A stretch of DNA of 64,000 bases from Altererythrobacter sp. XM-24bin4 (GCA_003149575.1 QCWG01000001.1:277183-341182), one strand, 5' to 3'. Positions 30,752 through 39,915 are shown, counted from the stretch's first letter. The notes: a model not told the origin generated them from the letters alone. Program-made: numbers and translations.

Positions 30752-31156
30752 TTATTCCCCCGATAGCTGAAAGGGCGCTATCACTTCAGGGCGAACGCGC
30801 ACAAGCCGCTGTGTTTTGCGGTCGAGCATGGCCCAGGTGGTGCGCGCAGAGACGATCACCTTGCCCGCCGCGTTGCGGAAGTCGACCCGGCGATCAGATT
30901 TCGCGCCTTTGGCAGGCCCGTCGATCCACGTATCTCCGGTCACACTTTCGCCCGCTGCGATATTGCCGCGGTAATCGATCTCGTGCCGGATCACGACCCA
31001 GAAGAATTGCGCATTGTCTTCCGGCCGCGCGGCTGCATCCCAATGCGCGGTGGCGATATCCTGAACCCAGCCGACCCAGACGGTATTGTTGACATGCCCG
31101 AGCTCGTCAATGTGCTCGGGCAACGCCGTGAACTTTCTGGTGAAGCTAGTGGTCAA
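30752..31156 (-). CDS. Hotdog-fold acyl-CoA thioesterase (4-hydroxybenzoyl-CoA thioesterase-like)
   Basis: A 134-aa hotdog protein with the motif HIDELGHVNNTVWVGWVQD, the 4HBT-type active-site helix with the acidic residue before GHVNN. It would hydrolyse an acyl-CoA ester in the cytoplasm. I start it at TTG 31156, which overlaps the stop of the oligopeptidase gene by 4 bp (TTGA) behind GAGGGGG; a longer frame from 31192 would overlap that gene by 40 bp. It is the middle gene of the operon ending with the OYE enzyme. Confidence 0.82.
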   Translation of the reverse strand: MTTSFTRKFTALPEHIDELGHVNNTVWVGWVQDIATAHWDAAARPEDNAQFFWVVIRHEIDYRGNIAAGESVTGDTWIDGPAKGAKSDRRVDFRNAAGKVIVSARTTWAMLDRKTQRLVRVRPEVIAPFQLSGE

Positions 31157-33345
31157 TCTGCCCCCTCGGCTTCGGTCATGCCCATCTGCCACAGGATAAA
31201 GGCGTATTCTTCCGCGACCTCATAGACCGAATTCCAACGGCCCGACTTACCGCCATGCCCAGCGCCCATATTAGTCTTCATGAGCAGCTCTTTGTTGTCA
31301 GTCTTTACATCGCGCAATTTGGCGACCCATTTGGCTGGCTCCCAATAGGTCACACGTGGATCGTTAAGACCGGCGGTAACGAGCAGCGGCGGATAGTCTT
31401 GCGCGCTCACCTGATCATAGGGCGAGTAGCTGAGGATGTAAGCGAAGGCCTCTTTGCTGGTCAGAGGATTGCCCCATTCCTGCCATTCGCCCGGTGTCAG
31501 CGGCAGGCTTTCATCAAGCATGGTGTTGAGCACGTCGACAAACGGCACATGGCTGACCACTGCGCCATATTGCGACGGGTCTTGGTTGATGACCGCCCCC
31601 ATCAGCTCGCCGCCGGCTGAACCGCCTGATGCGGTGACTTTACCTTCGCTCGTATAGCCCAGCTCAATCAGCCCGCGCCCCGCATCGACAAAGTCGTTGA
31701 AGGTGTTGCGCCGCTCGAACATCTTGCCTTGCAGATACCAGCGGCGGCCCAGATCATCGCCGCCGCGAATATGCGCGATGGCATAGGCAAAACCGCGGTC
31801 GACCAGGCTCAGGCGCGTGGTAGAGAAACCCGGCGGTACCGCGTAGCCATAGGCGCCATAGGCATAGAGGTGCAGCGGTCCGGCTTTTTCTTCCAAAATC
31901 TCTTCGCGATCCTTACGCATCACGATGCTGACCGGAACCTTTGTACCGTCACGTGCAGTGATTTCGACCCGCTCGGTCGTATAGAGCGAGGCATCGTAGC
32001 CCGACGGGATTTCCTGCTGCTTCAACAGCTCCAGCTCGCCCGATGCTAGATGATAGTCATAGACCGAACCCGGGGTGATCATGCTTTCGTAAGAAAGGCG
32101 CAACTTGCTGACATCGTATTCGGGATTATTCGAAAGGCCGGTGTCGTAGCTGGCTTCAGGAAAATCGATCGATTTCATGTCGGACGCGTCGGCATAACTG
32201 CGGATCTGCACCTGATCGAGCCCGTTCAGGCGCCCTTCGGTAACGTAGAAATCCTTGAACAGCTCGAAACCGGTCAGGTAAAACTCGTCCGAGCCTGCAA
32301 TCACCGTTTCCCATTCACCGGGGGTCTTCAGCGAGGCCTTGGCCAGGCGGAAGTTGATGTGATTATCATTCGTCCAGATGAAGATCTCTCCATCCCGCAC
32401 ATCGATAGAATATTCGACGCCTTTCTGGCGTGGCTTGATCAGAATCTGCTCGCCGGTAGGGTCGTCAGCACGCACCAGCCGTACTTCGCTCGTCTCATTG
32501 TCGCCCGTGGCAATGATCAGCCAGTCATCCTGCGCGGTAAGACCAGCCCCCACACCGAAGCTCTGGTCGTCCTCTTTGTAAAGCGTCACATCGCTTTCCA
32601 CCGGCGTGCCGATCACATGCAGCTTGGCCTCCAGCGTGCGCCATTCCTCGGTCGATGGTCCGTAAACCAGCGCCGTGTCATTCGCGACCCAGGTCAGCCC
32701 GCCACGCAGATTGGTGAGCTCGTCATCCAGCAGCTCACCCGTCTGCAAATCCTTGATCCGTGCAGTGTAGCGTTCCGATCCATTGGTGTCGGTCGAATAG
32801 GCAAGGAAACGCCCGTTCTTGCTGACCGATGCAGCGCCAAGGCGGAAATACTCATGCCCCTCTGCAAGCTCATTTTCATCAATGATAAGCACCGGATCAC
32901 CGCCAGCAGCGGGTTTGCGATAGTGCTTGCGATATTGCGCGCCTTCTTCAAACTCGGACCAATAGATCCAGTCCCCATCCTTTTGCGGGACAGTGCTGTC
33001 GTCTTCCTTGATCCGCGCCTTCATCTCTTCGAACAGCGTGTCGGTCAGCGCCTTCTGCGGCGCCATACGCGTTTCGAACCAGGCGTTTTCAGCCTTCACA
33101 TAATCGAGCACGTCTTCGTCATCGATCGTGGGGTATGATTGGTCTTTCAGCCAGTGATACGGATCGCTGACGGTAATTCCGTGGTGGGTAAAGCTATGCT
33201 CGCGCTTTTCGGCGATCGGGGGGGAGGTTGGTGCCTCACTTGTCACGTTAGTTGATTCCTCTTGATTGGCAGCATGGGCAGCGGCGAGCGGCGAAATCGC
33301 CAGACAAGCTGCGAGCGCGCCATGTGCAATGCGCGTTAAACTCAT
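31153..33345 (-). CDS. ptrB: Oligopeptidase B-like S9 family serine peptidase
   Basis: Prolyl-oligopeptidase-family serine peptidase, 730 aa, with an N-terminal beta-propeller and a C-terminal alpha/beta-hydrolase. The nucleophile motif is GGSAGGELMGA near residue 578; the Asp-containing GLNDPRVTYWEPAKW and the His in GAGHGGKSGR complete the triad. Oligopeptidase B cuts small peptides after Lys/Arg. Unlike the classic cytoplasmic enzyme it has an apparent signal peptide (ALAACLAISPLAAAHA), so it is probably periplasmic or, less likely, membrane-held. First gene of a three-gene operon; divergent from aminopeptidase P, which suggests a peptide-use locus. Confidence 0.9.
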   Translation of the reverse strand: MSLTRIAHGALAACLAISPLAAAHAANQEESTNVTSEAPTSPPIAEKREHSFTHHGITVSDPYHWLKDQSYPTIDDEDVLDYVKAENAWFETRMAPQKALTDTLFEEMKARIKEDDSTVPQKDGDWIYWSEFEEGAQYRKHYRKPAAGGDPVLIIDENELAEGHEYFRLGAASVSKNGRFLAYSTDTNGSERYTARIKDLQTGELLDDELTNLRGGLTWVANDTALVYGPSTEEWRTLEAKLHVIGTPVESDVTLYKEDDQSFGVGAGLTAQDDWLIIATGDNETSEVRLVRADDPTGEQILIKPRQKGVEYSIDVRDGEIFIWTNDNHINFRLAKASLKTPGEWETVIAGSDEFYLTGFELFKDFYVTEGRLNGLDQVQIRSYADASDMKSIDFPEASYDTGLSNNPEYDVSKLRLSYESMITPGSVYDYHLASGELELLKQQEIPSGYDASLYTTERVEITARDGTKVPVSIVMRKDREEILEEKAGPLHLYAYGAYGYAVPPGFSTTRLSLVDRGFAYAIAHIRGGDDLGRRWYLQGKMFERRNTFNDFVDAGRGLIELGYTSEGKVTASGGSAGGELMGAVINQDPSQYGAVVSHVPFVDVLNTMLDESLPLTPGEWQEWGNPLTSKEAFAYILSYSPYDQVSAQDYPPLLVTAGLNDPRVTYWEPAKWVAKLRDVKTDNKELLMKTNMGAGHGGKSGRWNSVYEVAEEYAFILWQMGMTEAEGAD

Positions 33346-33471
33346 TGGGCATCCTTCTGTGCGAACCCAGCGCGGGTGGAATACCGCGCGCTGAAAGACT
33401 ATGTGGTGAGTCGTTTAGAGATTAGCGCTCATGCCGCAAGCCTGAAGCGCTCAACACGCAGGATCGATCAT

Positions 33472-35277
33472 ATGTTGATGCAAACCCACGAAGCGCGTCT
33501 CGACGCGTTGAAGCAGGAATTGAAACGTCGCGAACTGGACGGGTTCATCATACCCATTTCGGATGAGCATATGAGCGAATATGTCGGTGCCTATGCACAG
33601 CGGCTTGAATGGCTGACCGGATTTGGCGGCAGCGCAGGCAGCGCTGCGGTGCTGCTAAACACAGCCGCGATCTTTGTTGACGGCCGCTATACCGTGCAAG
33701 TGCGCGATCAAGTGGACGAAAAACTGTTTGAATACCGCTCTGTGCCCAAGGATACGATTGGCGGATGGATCGCCGACCATGCCGGCCAAGGCGCGAAGAT
33801 CGGTTACGATGCATGGCTGCATAGCAGGGCGTGGGTAAATACGGTTTCAGCGCAAGCGGCCAAAGTGGGCGCAGAACTGGTACCTGTCGACGGCAACCCG
33901 CTTGACGCCGTGTGGCAGGACCAGCCCGAGCCATCCGATGCGGTGGCAATGATCCAGACAGACGAGCACACTGGGCGCTCCTCGGCTGAAAAGCGCGCGG
34001 AGATCGCAGATTGGCTCAAGGCCGAAGGTCACGATGCAGCGGTCATCTCCGCGCTCGATTCGGTGGCGTGGCTGTTGAATATCCGCGGCTCAGACATCGC
34101 GCATACGCCAGTCGCGCTAAGCTATGTCGTTGCACATGCCGATGGGACTGCAGAATTGTTCATCGGTTCCGAGAAAGTCACGCCGGAGCTGTCACAGCAC
34201 TTGGGCAATGCGGTGACGATCCGTGAACGCGGCACCTTTGCAGACGCGCTTGGAACAATGGCAGGGAAGAAGGTCGCGGTTGATCCCAATTATGCCGTGG
34301 CCGGGATTGCTCAGGCGCTGGAGGCAGGTGGCGCAACCGTGAGCTTTGAGCGCGACCCCACCATTCTGCCGCGCGCGATCAAAAATCCGGTCGAACAACA
34401 AGGTCACCGCGACGCGCAGGCCCGCGACGGCGTCGCTGTAAGCCGTTTCCTGCGCTGGATCGAGGAAACTGCGCCGTCGGGCGAAGTCGACGAGCTGGCC
34501 GCCGCGGCAAAACTGCTCGAATTCCGCCGCGAGCTGGGCAACCTCAAAGACATCAGCTTCGACACCATCTCTGCCGCTGCCGGTCACGCCGCGCTGCCGC
34601 ATTACAAGGTCGATGAAGACAGCAATATTCCGATCCCGCCCAGCTCAATCTTCCTGTGCGATTCAGGTGGGCAATATCCGGCGGGCACAACCGATATCAC
34701 GCGCACTGTTTGGGTTGGCCCGGGTGAACCAACAACAGAGATGAAAGACCGCTTCACGCGCGTTCTCAAGGGCCACATCCAGATTGATCGCGCCATTTTC
34801 CCGCAAGGCACCTGCGGGGGTCAGCTGGATGCCTTTGCCCGGCAATATCTCTGGGAGGCAGGCGTCGATTACGCGCATGGTACTGGCCATGGCGTAGGTA
34901 GTTTCCTGTCAGTCCATGAAGGGCCACAGCGCATCGCCAAGCTTGGCGGCGGTCAACCCGGAGCGGACGAGGAACTGTTCGCAGGCATGATCCTGTCGAA
35001 CGAACCTGGCTATTACAAAGTGGGCGAATTTGGCATCCGGATCGAGAATCTGATCCTGACCGTACAACAGGATATCGAAGGCGCAGAGGGCGAGTATCTG
35101 GGGTTCGAATGCCTGACCTTTGTGCCGATCGACCGTACACTGGTTGAAGAGACCCTCCTGACCGCTGACGAGATCAATTGGTGCAATGATTATCATGCCA
35201 AGGTCTGGGATATCTTGAGCCCGCAGATGGATGGCGAGGACTTGGCCTGGCTGGAAAAGCATTGCGCTCCGCTTTGA
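33472..35277 (+). CDS. pepP: Xaa-Pro aminopeptidase (aminopeptidase P family)
   Basis: Metallopeptidase of family M24B that removes N-terminal residues before proline, 601 aa, with two N-terminal creatinase-like domains and a C-terminal pita-bread domain. Metal ligands can be seen: SGGQYPAGTTDITRTVWVG (two Asp), HGTGHGVGSFLSVHEGP (His), NEPGYYKVGEFGIRIENL (two Glu). ATG 33472 follows AGGA at 8 nt; the frame start at 33376 is rejected. Cytoplasmic, with no signal peptide. It is divergent from oligopeptidase B (126-bp gap). Confidence 0.93.
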   Translation: MLMQTHEARLDALKQELKRRELDGFIIPISDEHMSEYVGAYAQRLEWLTGFGGSAGSAAVLLNTAAIFVDGRYTVQVRDQVDEKLFEYRSVPKDTIGGWIADHAGQGAKIGYDAWLHSRAWVNTVSAQAAKVGAELVPVDGNPLDAVWQDQPEPSDAVAMIQTDEHTGRSSAEKRAEIADWLKAEGHDAAVISALDSVAWLLNIRGSDIAHTPVALSYVVAHADGTAELFIGSEKVTPELSQHLGNAVTIRERGTFADALGTMAGKKVAVDPNYAVAGIAQALEAGGATVSFERDPTILPRAIKNPVEQQGHRDAQARDGVAVSRFLRWIEETAPSGEVDELAAAAKLLEFRRELGNLKDISFDTISAAAGHAALPHYKVDEDSNIPIPPSSIFLCDSGGQYPAGTTDITRTVWVGPGEPTTEMKDRFTRVLKGHIQIDRAIFPQGTCGGQLDAFARQYLWEAGVDYAHGTGHGVGSFLSVHEGPQRIAKLGGGQPGADEELFAGMILSNEPGYYKVGEFGIRIENLILTVQQDIEGAEGEYLGFECLTFVPIDRTLVEETLLTADEINWCNDYHAKVWDILSPQMDGEDLAWLEKHCAPL

Positions 35278-35316
35278 TAGGCGGAAATCCTTAGGTCGGC
35301 TTGTGGAACTGCAAAT

Positions 35317-35331
35317 GTTCTTGTAATGTTC
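35317..35331 (+). promoter_or_regulatory. Candidate alphaproteobacterial SOS (LexA) box
   Basis: GTTC-TTGTAAT-GTTC is an exact GTTC-N7-GTTC, the LexA box known from alphaproteobacteria. The half-sites lie in a slightly longer direct repeat AATGTTCTT / AATGTTCTT, 11 bp apart. It also overlaps a TGTAA-N5-TTACA palindrome (35322-35336). It is 49 bp upstream of the VOC protein start, in a true intergenic region. LexA control is inferred from the match only. Confidence 0.6.
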
Positions 35332-35379
35332 TTACATTGCGGGTCGCGAAATTTGTGACTCATGACGGGAGAGTATGTG

Positions 35380-35772
35380 ATGATCGGTTATGTAACGCTG
35401 GGCACGAACGATCTGCCGCGCGCCGCCAAATTCTATGACGCTATCGCCGCTGAAATGGGCGTCGGACGGATGATGGACTTCGATACTTTTATTGCCTGGG
35501 GCGCATGGGATGGCGGTGCAGGCATAGCCGCGACCAAACCGTTCGATGGCAAGGAAGCGACCGTCGGCAACGGCACGATGGTGGCCATCGAAGCCAAGGA
35601 CAAGGATCAGGTCCATCGACTGTATGACATTGCAATGGTACACGGTGGAACCGATGAAGGCGCGCCGGGCCCACGCGGTGAACCGGATGAGAACGGCAAG
35701 GTGTTCTATGCCGGATATTTCCGTGACCCAGACGGCAACAAGCTCAACGCTTTCCTTATGGCAGACGCCTGA
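35380..35772 (+). CDS. VOC (glyoxalase/bleomycin-resistance fold) family protein
   Basis: A 130-aa single-chain VOC protein: MIGYVTLGTNDLPRAAKFYD at the N terminus and FRDPDGNKLNAFLM at the C terminus are the paired beta-alpha-beta modules. Members include glyoxalases, dioxygenases and small-molecule resistance proteins; this group is uncharacterised and the metal-site residues are not clear to me. ATG 35380 has GGAG at 8 nt. A candidate SOS box lies upstream, which would be unusual for this family. It is monocistronic between pepP and the EF-hand gene. Confidence 0.85.
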   Translation: MIGYVTLGTNDLPRAAKFYDAIAAEMGVGRMMDFDTFIAWGAWDGGAGIAATKPFDGKEATVGNGTMVAIEAKDKDQVHRLYDIAMVHGGTDEGAPGPRGEPDENGKVFYAGYFRDPDGNKLNAFLMADA

Positions 35773-35997
35773 GGCATATTTCGCGCAAATGAACAGAGGT
35801 CTGAAGGTGATACAATCTGCGACAATTTGCCTCTAAACTGGCATACTCCTGCGACACAGCGCCGCGAGATAAGTGTTCAAGAGTTGCAGAAAGCGGACCG
35901 TTTGCATTCCCCTGTGCAAGCAAGGCCCCCTCCCTCTCAAAATGTGGTTAGGTTCGTTTTCTGCAGCTCGCACGACACATTCATAGGAGCAAACACA

Positions 35998-36657
35998 ATG
36001 CGTAAACTCACACTCACCCTTTCAGCCGCCGCTCTTGCCATTGGCGCTTCTGGCGCGGCCTTCGCTGACCATCATGGCGGCAAGCGCGGACCCGATGCCA
36101 ATGGCGATGGCAATGTGACACTTGAAGAAGCGCGCACTCACAGCGCGAAGATGTTCGAACGCGCCGATGCCGATGGCAATGGCGTGATTGATCGGGCAGA
36201 CCGCGCTGCAAAGCAGGCAGAGCGCTTTGCCAAAATGGATGCAAACGGCGACGGCGAAGTCACGCAGGCTGAAATGCAGGTCGCGCGCGAAGCACGACAG
36301 AGCCGACGCCAGGAACGCCGTGGTGATCGCGCAGAACGCATGTTCGCCCGCGCAGACACCGATGGCAGCGGCGGTCTTAGCCAGGAAGAGATGTCTGCAG
36401 CCCGCGAAGCGATGCGCGCTCGGGCAGGAGAACGCGGTGGTCGCGAAGCGCGACAAGGCCGCGGTGGTCCTTCGCGGATGATGGCTATGCTACGCCGCGC
36501 AGATACCAATGGCGACGAAGCTGTGACGCGCGAGGAATTCGATGCGGCTATAGAGACGCGTTTTAACAGTGCAGATAAAGATGGCTCTGGCACGATTTCA
36601 TCTGCAGAGCGCAAGGCAGCGCGCGAAGCGATGCGCGAGCAGCGCAGCGGACCCTAG
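35998..36657 (+). CDS. Secreted EF-hand calcium-binding protein
   Basis: A 219-aa exported protein with signal peptide ending near GAAFA-DHHGG. Six EF-hand-like loops can be seen in order: DANGDGNVTLEE, DADGNGVIDRAD, DANGDGEVTQAE, DTDGSGGLSQEE, DTNGDEAVTREE and DKDGSGTISSAE; the second and fifth are slightly off consensus. Between loops 3 and 5 is a stretch very rich in Arg, Ala and Glu. Probably a periplasmic Ca2+ buffer or sensor; related proteins are common in sphingomonads without known role. ATG 35998 follows AGGAG. The 225 bp upstream hold no gene; CTGCGACA occurs twice there, otherwise I see nothing. Confidence 0.87.
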   Translation: MRKLTLTLSAAALAIGASGAAFADHHGGKRGPDANGDGNVTLEEARTHSAKMFERADADGNGVIDRADRAAKQAERFAKMDANGDGEVTQAEMQVAREARQSRRQERRGDRAERMFARADTDGSGGLSQEEMSAAREAMRARAGERGGREARQGRGGPSRMMAMLRRADTNGDEAVTREEFDAAIETRFNSADKDGSGTISSAERKAAREAMREQRSGP

Positions 36658-36707
36658 GCGGTCAAGTACTCGACTTGTGCACGCGATTGGCTAAGGCTGC
36701 ACTGGCA

Positions 36708-38498
36708 ATGGGACAGCGCACACCCTTTATCCTGCTTGATGACGCGCGCCGGGACGGCGCAGCATCTGCGCATCTGTTTACCGATCCACGCCAGATTTTC
36801 ATTGCGATGCGCGGCGAAGAGGTGGCGGATGTGTTGACCGCAGCCGATACCGCACGACTAGCCAGCGGCGGAACATTGGCGGGCTATATCGCTTACGAAG
36901 CGGGCCTGGCGATGGAGCCCAAACTTTCGCCCTTGGTGGATGCACGCAGCGGTGCGGCAGGCCCGCTAGTCTGGCTCGGCCTGTTTGACAGCGAGCAAGA
37001 AATTGCCGCGCAAGACGTTCCACAATGGCTCGCTTCGCAGTCTGAAGGCACAGGGACGCTGGGGCCGATGGAACCGCAGCTTTCGACCGGCGGCTATGCG
37101 GCAGCATTCGCCCGGCTTCAGGACGCGATCCACGCAGGTGACATTTACCAGGTCAACCTGACCTATCAGCTCGCCGGATCCTATCGCGGCGATCCGGTTG
37201 CGCTCTATTCACAGCTGCGCCCGGCTGCCGAGGCCGGCTATGGCGGATTGCTGTTCGATGGCTCGCACTGGCTGCTCAGCCTCTCACCCGAATTGTTCGC
37301 TTCGCTCAAGGGCAATGCGGCAAAAGTCAAGCCGATGAAGGGCACGCGCCCTCGTGACGACACGGCCGAAGCCGATCAAGCATTGGCGGACGAATTGGCT
37401 AAGTCAGTCAAGGACAAGGCCGAGAACCTCATGATCGTTGACTTGATGCGCAATGATCTTAGCCGTGTGGCCGAAGCTGGCAGCGTGCGCGTTGAGGCGC
37501 CGTTCACCGTCGAGAGCTATCCAACGGTGCATCAAATGGTTTCCAGCGTGCATGCCAAACTGCAAGAAGGCAAAACTGCAGTCGATCTGGTCCGCGCCAT
37601 CTTTCCCTGCGGTTCCATCACCGGCGCGCCCAAGATTCGCGCGATGGAGCTGATCAATGAGAGAGAGCGCGATGCGCGCGGACCCTATTGCGGGGCGATC
37701 GGACGGATCGGGCCTGATGGCGATACCGCATTCAATGTCGCGATTCGCACGCTCCGCTTGACGCCGGAAGAGAACAATCGAGGGCGCGCGGTCATGGGCG
37801 TAGGCTCTGCGATTGTTGCAGACAGCGAAGCCATGGCTGAACGGCGCGAATGCGAAGTGAAGGCAGGCTTTGCGCGCCGCCTGAGCGATTGCGATTTGAT
37901 CGAGACAATGCTGTTCGATCCGGAAAGCGGTATCGGCTTGCTCGAACTGCATCTGGAACGGATCAAGGCTTCAGCGCAGGCTTTGGGCTTTTCTTTCGAC
38001 CGGCATGCCGCGCGCAACCAGATTCAGGCGCTGTGCTTTGATCTGGAAACGCGCAGCAAGGTGCGGCTGCTGGCATCGCGGCGCGGAGAGTTGGCGCTGG
38101 AGGCGGGGCCTGTACCAAGCGCCAGTGATACACCGCTGCGATGTATCGCGCTGCCTCTGCCGGTGGATCCCAGCGATTGGCGCTTGCGGCACAAGACAAC
38201 CGATCGCGGGTTCTACGAGGAGGCGCTGGCCGCCGCAAAGGCCGCAGGCGCGAAGGAAGCGCTGCTCGTTCATCCCGAAGGCTTCGTTACCGAAGGCAGC
38301 TTCACCAATATCTTTGTTGAGCGCGACGGAGTATGGCTCACTCCCCCGGATTCGCTTGGCCTGCTGCCCGGCGTATTGCGCCGCTCGCTGATTGACAGCG
38401 GCAAGGCGCGCGAAGAACATCTGATCTTGGAAGATCTCGAAAATGGCTTTTTGCTCGGCAACGCCGTGCGCGGGCTGATGAAAGCTGAATTGATATGA
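36708..38498 (+). CDS. pabBC: Bifunctional aminodeoxychorismate synthase component I / 4-amino-4-deoxychorismate lyase
   Basis: A 596-aa fusion for p-aminobenzoate (folate) synthesis. Residues about 1-385 are PabB: GDIYQVNLTYQL, VKPMKGTRPRDD with the lysine that separates PabB from anthranilate synthase, and CGSITGAPKIRAMELI. From about residue 400 it is a fold-IV PLP aminotransferase-like PabC: RHKTTDRGFYEE with the PLP lysine, and GFVTEGSFTNIFV. ATG 36708 has only a weak ribosome site. It overlaps the pseudouridine synthase by 4 bp. The glutaminase partner PabA is not in the window. Confidence 0.92.
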   Translation: MGQRTPFILLDDARRDGAASAHLFTDPRQIFIAMRGEEVADVLTAADTARLASGGTLAGYIAYEAGLAMEPKLSPLVDARSGAAGPLVWLGLFDSEQEIAAQDVPQWLASQSEGTGTLGPMEPQLSTGGYAAAFARLQDAIHAGDIYQVNLTYQLAGSYRGDPVALYSQLRPAAEAGYGGLLFDGSHWLLSLSPELFASLKGNAAKVKPMKGTRPRDDTAEADQALADELAKSVKDKAENLMIVDLMRNDLSRVAEAGSVRVEAPFTVESYPTVHQMVSSVHAKLQEGKTAVDLVRAIFPCGSITGAPKIRAMELINERERDARGPYCGAIGRIGPDGDTAFNVAIRTLRLTPEENNRGRAVMGVGSAIVADSEAMAERRECEVKAGFARRLSDCDLIETMLFDPESGIGLLELHLERIKASAQALGFSFDRHAARNQIQALCFDLETRSKVRLLASRRGELALEAGPVPSASDTPLRCIALPLPVDPSDWRLRHKTTDRGFYEEALAAAKAAGAKEALLVHPEGFVTEGSFTNIFVERDGVWLTPPDSLGLLPGVLRRSLIDSGKAREEHLILEDLENGFLLGNAVRGLMKAELI

Positions 38499-39217
38499 AT
38501 ATCGAAATACTCTTCGAAGACGGCGAAGCGCTGGTGATCAACAAACCTGCGGGTTTGCCAGTGGACCGCCCCAAGCGCGGCGGCCCCGCTTTGTGGGACC
38601 ATATCGAGCAGTTGAAGCTGGGATTTCAGCGCCCGCCAGTTGCCGTTCACCGGCTCGATACCGATACCAGCGGCTGCCTGATTCTTGCGCGCAATCCGAA
38701 GGCGCTGAAGCGCTTTAACAGGGCGTTCGAGGACCGTCTTGTTGGCAAAACATATCTGGCAGTGATGGATTTTGAACCGTCCGAACAATCCGGCACGATC
38801 GAACTTAACCTCTCCAAGATCAGCTCGGCTGAGAAGGGCTGGCGGATGATTGCCGCGAAGAAAGGCAAACCGGCGATCTCGCATTGGGAATTGCTCCAGA
38901 CTATCGGTGAAGAAGACCGAAAGCGGTCGTTGATCCGCTTCCGCCCCGAGACCGGGCGCACGCACCAATTGCGGGTTCACGCCTTGCAAGGGCTGGGCGT
39001 TCCACTGCTGGGCGATCCCGTTTACGGGCCCGTGCGCGGGCAAAACGAAGGCGCGCCCCGCACCATGCTGCACGCAGAGGCGATCCATATGACACGCCCA
39101 GGCAAGGATCCGATTACCGCCTACGCTCCATTTCCGGAAGACTTCGTTCGGGCGGGTCTCACCGCCCCTGAGCCTCCGCCTCCGCCAGAACGCACGCACG
39201 TGTCAGATGATGGATGA
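38495..39217 (+). CDS. RluA-family RNA pseudouridine synthase
   Basis: Converts uridine to pseudouridine in rRNA or tRNA. The 240-aa protein has the RluA motif HRLDTDTSGCLILARN with the catalytic aspartate, and RPETGRTHQLRVHALQGLGVPLLGDPVYG. No S4 domain precedes the catalytic part, as in RluA itself. The C terminus is Pro-rich (PEPPPPPERT). It overlaps pabBC (ATGA) and arfB (11 bp). The exact target nucleotide cannot be told. Confidence 0.9.
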   Translation: MNIEILFEDGEALVINKPAGLPVDRPKRGGPALWDHIEQLKLGFQRPPVAVHRLDTDTSGCLILARNPKALKRFNRAFEDRLVGKTYLAVMDFEPSEQSGTIELNLSKISSAEKGWRMIAAKKGKPAISHWELLQTIGEEDRKRSLIRFRPETGRTHQLRVHALQGLGVPLLGDPVYGPVRGQNEGAPRTMLHAEAIHMTRPGKDPITAYAPFPEDFVRAGLTAPEPPPPPERTHVSDDG

Positions 39218-39626
39218 TGATCTTCTCGCCCGCGCGCATGCTCTGGCAGAGGAAAGTTTCCTCGCTGGCAGCGGGCCGGGAGGGCAGAACGCCAATAAGG
39301 TAGCGACCGAGGTCCAGCTGCGGGTGAATATCTACAAATTGGGTCTGCCGCCGGCTGTTTTTGCGCGGTTGAAAGAAATCGCCAAAAGCAAGCTCATCGC
39401 GTCAGGCGACCTTTTGATTACAGCACGCGAACATCGTACCCAGGAAGCAAATCGCACCGCGGCGCGCGAGAAGCTCGAGCAATTGCTCACCAAAGCGCAT
39501 GAGCGCCCCAAGCCGCGCGCCAAAAGCCGCGTCAATCGCGTGGGCAAGGTCCAGCGGCTGAAAGCCAAGAAAGCCCGTGGCGATGTGAAGGCGAAAAGAG
39601 GTAAAGTCAGTCGCTCTGATTGGTGA
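39207..39626 (+). CDS. arfB: Alternative ribosome-rescue factor / aminoacyl-tRNA hydrolase ArfB
   Basis: Frees stalled non-stop ribosomes by hydrolysing peptidyl-tRNA. The 139-aa protein has the GGQ motif in SGPGGQNANKVATEVQLR and the long basic C-terminal tail (KPRAKSRVNRVGKVQRLKAK and following) that enters the empty mRNA channel. No codon-recognition domain is present, unlike RF1/RF2. It may start at ATG 39207 or 39210, overlapping the pseudouridine synthase gene. Confidence 0.93.
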   Translation: MMDDDLLARAHALAEESFLAGSGPGGQNANKVATEVQLRVNIYKLGLPPAVFARLKEIAKSKLIASGDLLITAREHRTQEANRTAAREKLEQLLTKAHERPKPRAKSRVNRVGKVQRLKAKKARGDVKAKRGKVSRSDW

Positions 39627-39633
39627 GTCGTGC

Positions 39634-39662
39634 TTGACTTTTGCCCCAGAATCACCCAATGG
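39634..39662 (+). promoter_or_regulatory. Candidate rpmG promoter
   Basis: TTGACT at 39634-39639 is a good -35 element; 17 bp further lies CAATGG at 39657-39662, a weak -10. It lies right after the arfB stop and would give a leader of about 80 nt before rpmG. The -35 is convincing, the -10 is not. Confidence 0.35.
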
Positions 39663-39747
39663 CGCGCCTCTGGATGGCGGTGCTGCTCGCGCCGCCTGTA
39701 TTTTTTCGGCTGAACATCAGCCCTTTTGCAAGTTTTAGGATACCGTC

Positions 39748-39915
39748 ATGGCGAAGCCAGCAACCGTCAAGATCAAGCTCGTCTCGACTGCAGACACGGG
39801 CTTCTATTACGTGACGAAAAAGAACCCGCGTAACATCACTGAAAAGATGACTTTCCGTAAATATGACCCGGTTGTGCGCAAGCATGTCGAGTTCAAGGAA
39901 GCCAAGATCAAGTGA
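39748..39915 (+). CDS. rpmG: 50S ribosomal protein L33
   Basis: A 55-aa ribosomal protein beginning [19 protein letters not shown], followed by [10 protein letters not shown], then [20 protein letters not shown] and a basic end. This is the Cys-less proteobacterial L33, without the zinc-binding CxxC pairs. ATG 39748 has AGGA eight bases upstream; TGA is at 39913-39915. It has its own candidate promoter and stands alone between arfB and lolA. Confidence 0.95.
   Translation: MAKPATVKIKLVSTADTGFYYVTKKNPRNITEKMTFRKYDPVVRKHVEFKEAKIK

Noticed and set aside
32050..33138. 362-codon open frame antisense to oligopeptidase B
   Set aside because: Opposite a gene with intact catalytic motifs; no recognisable domain and no start signal.
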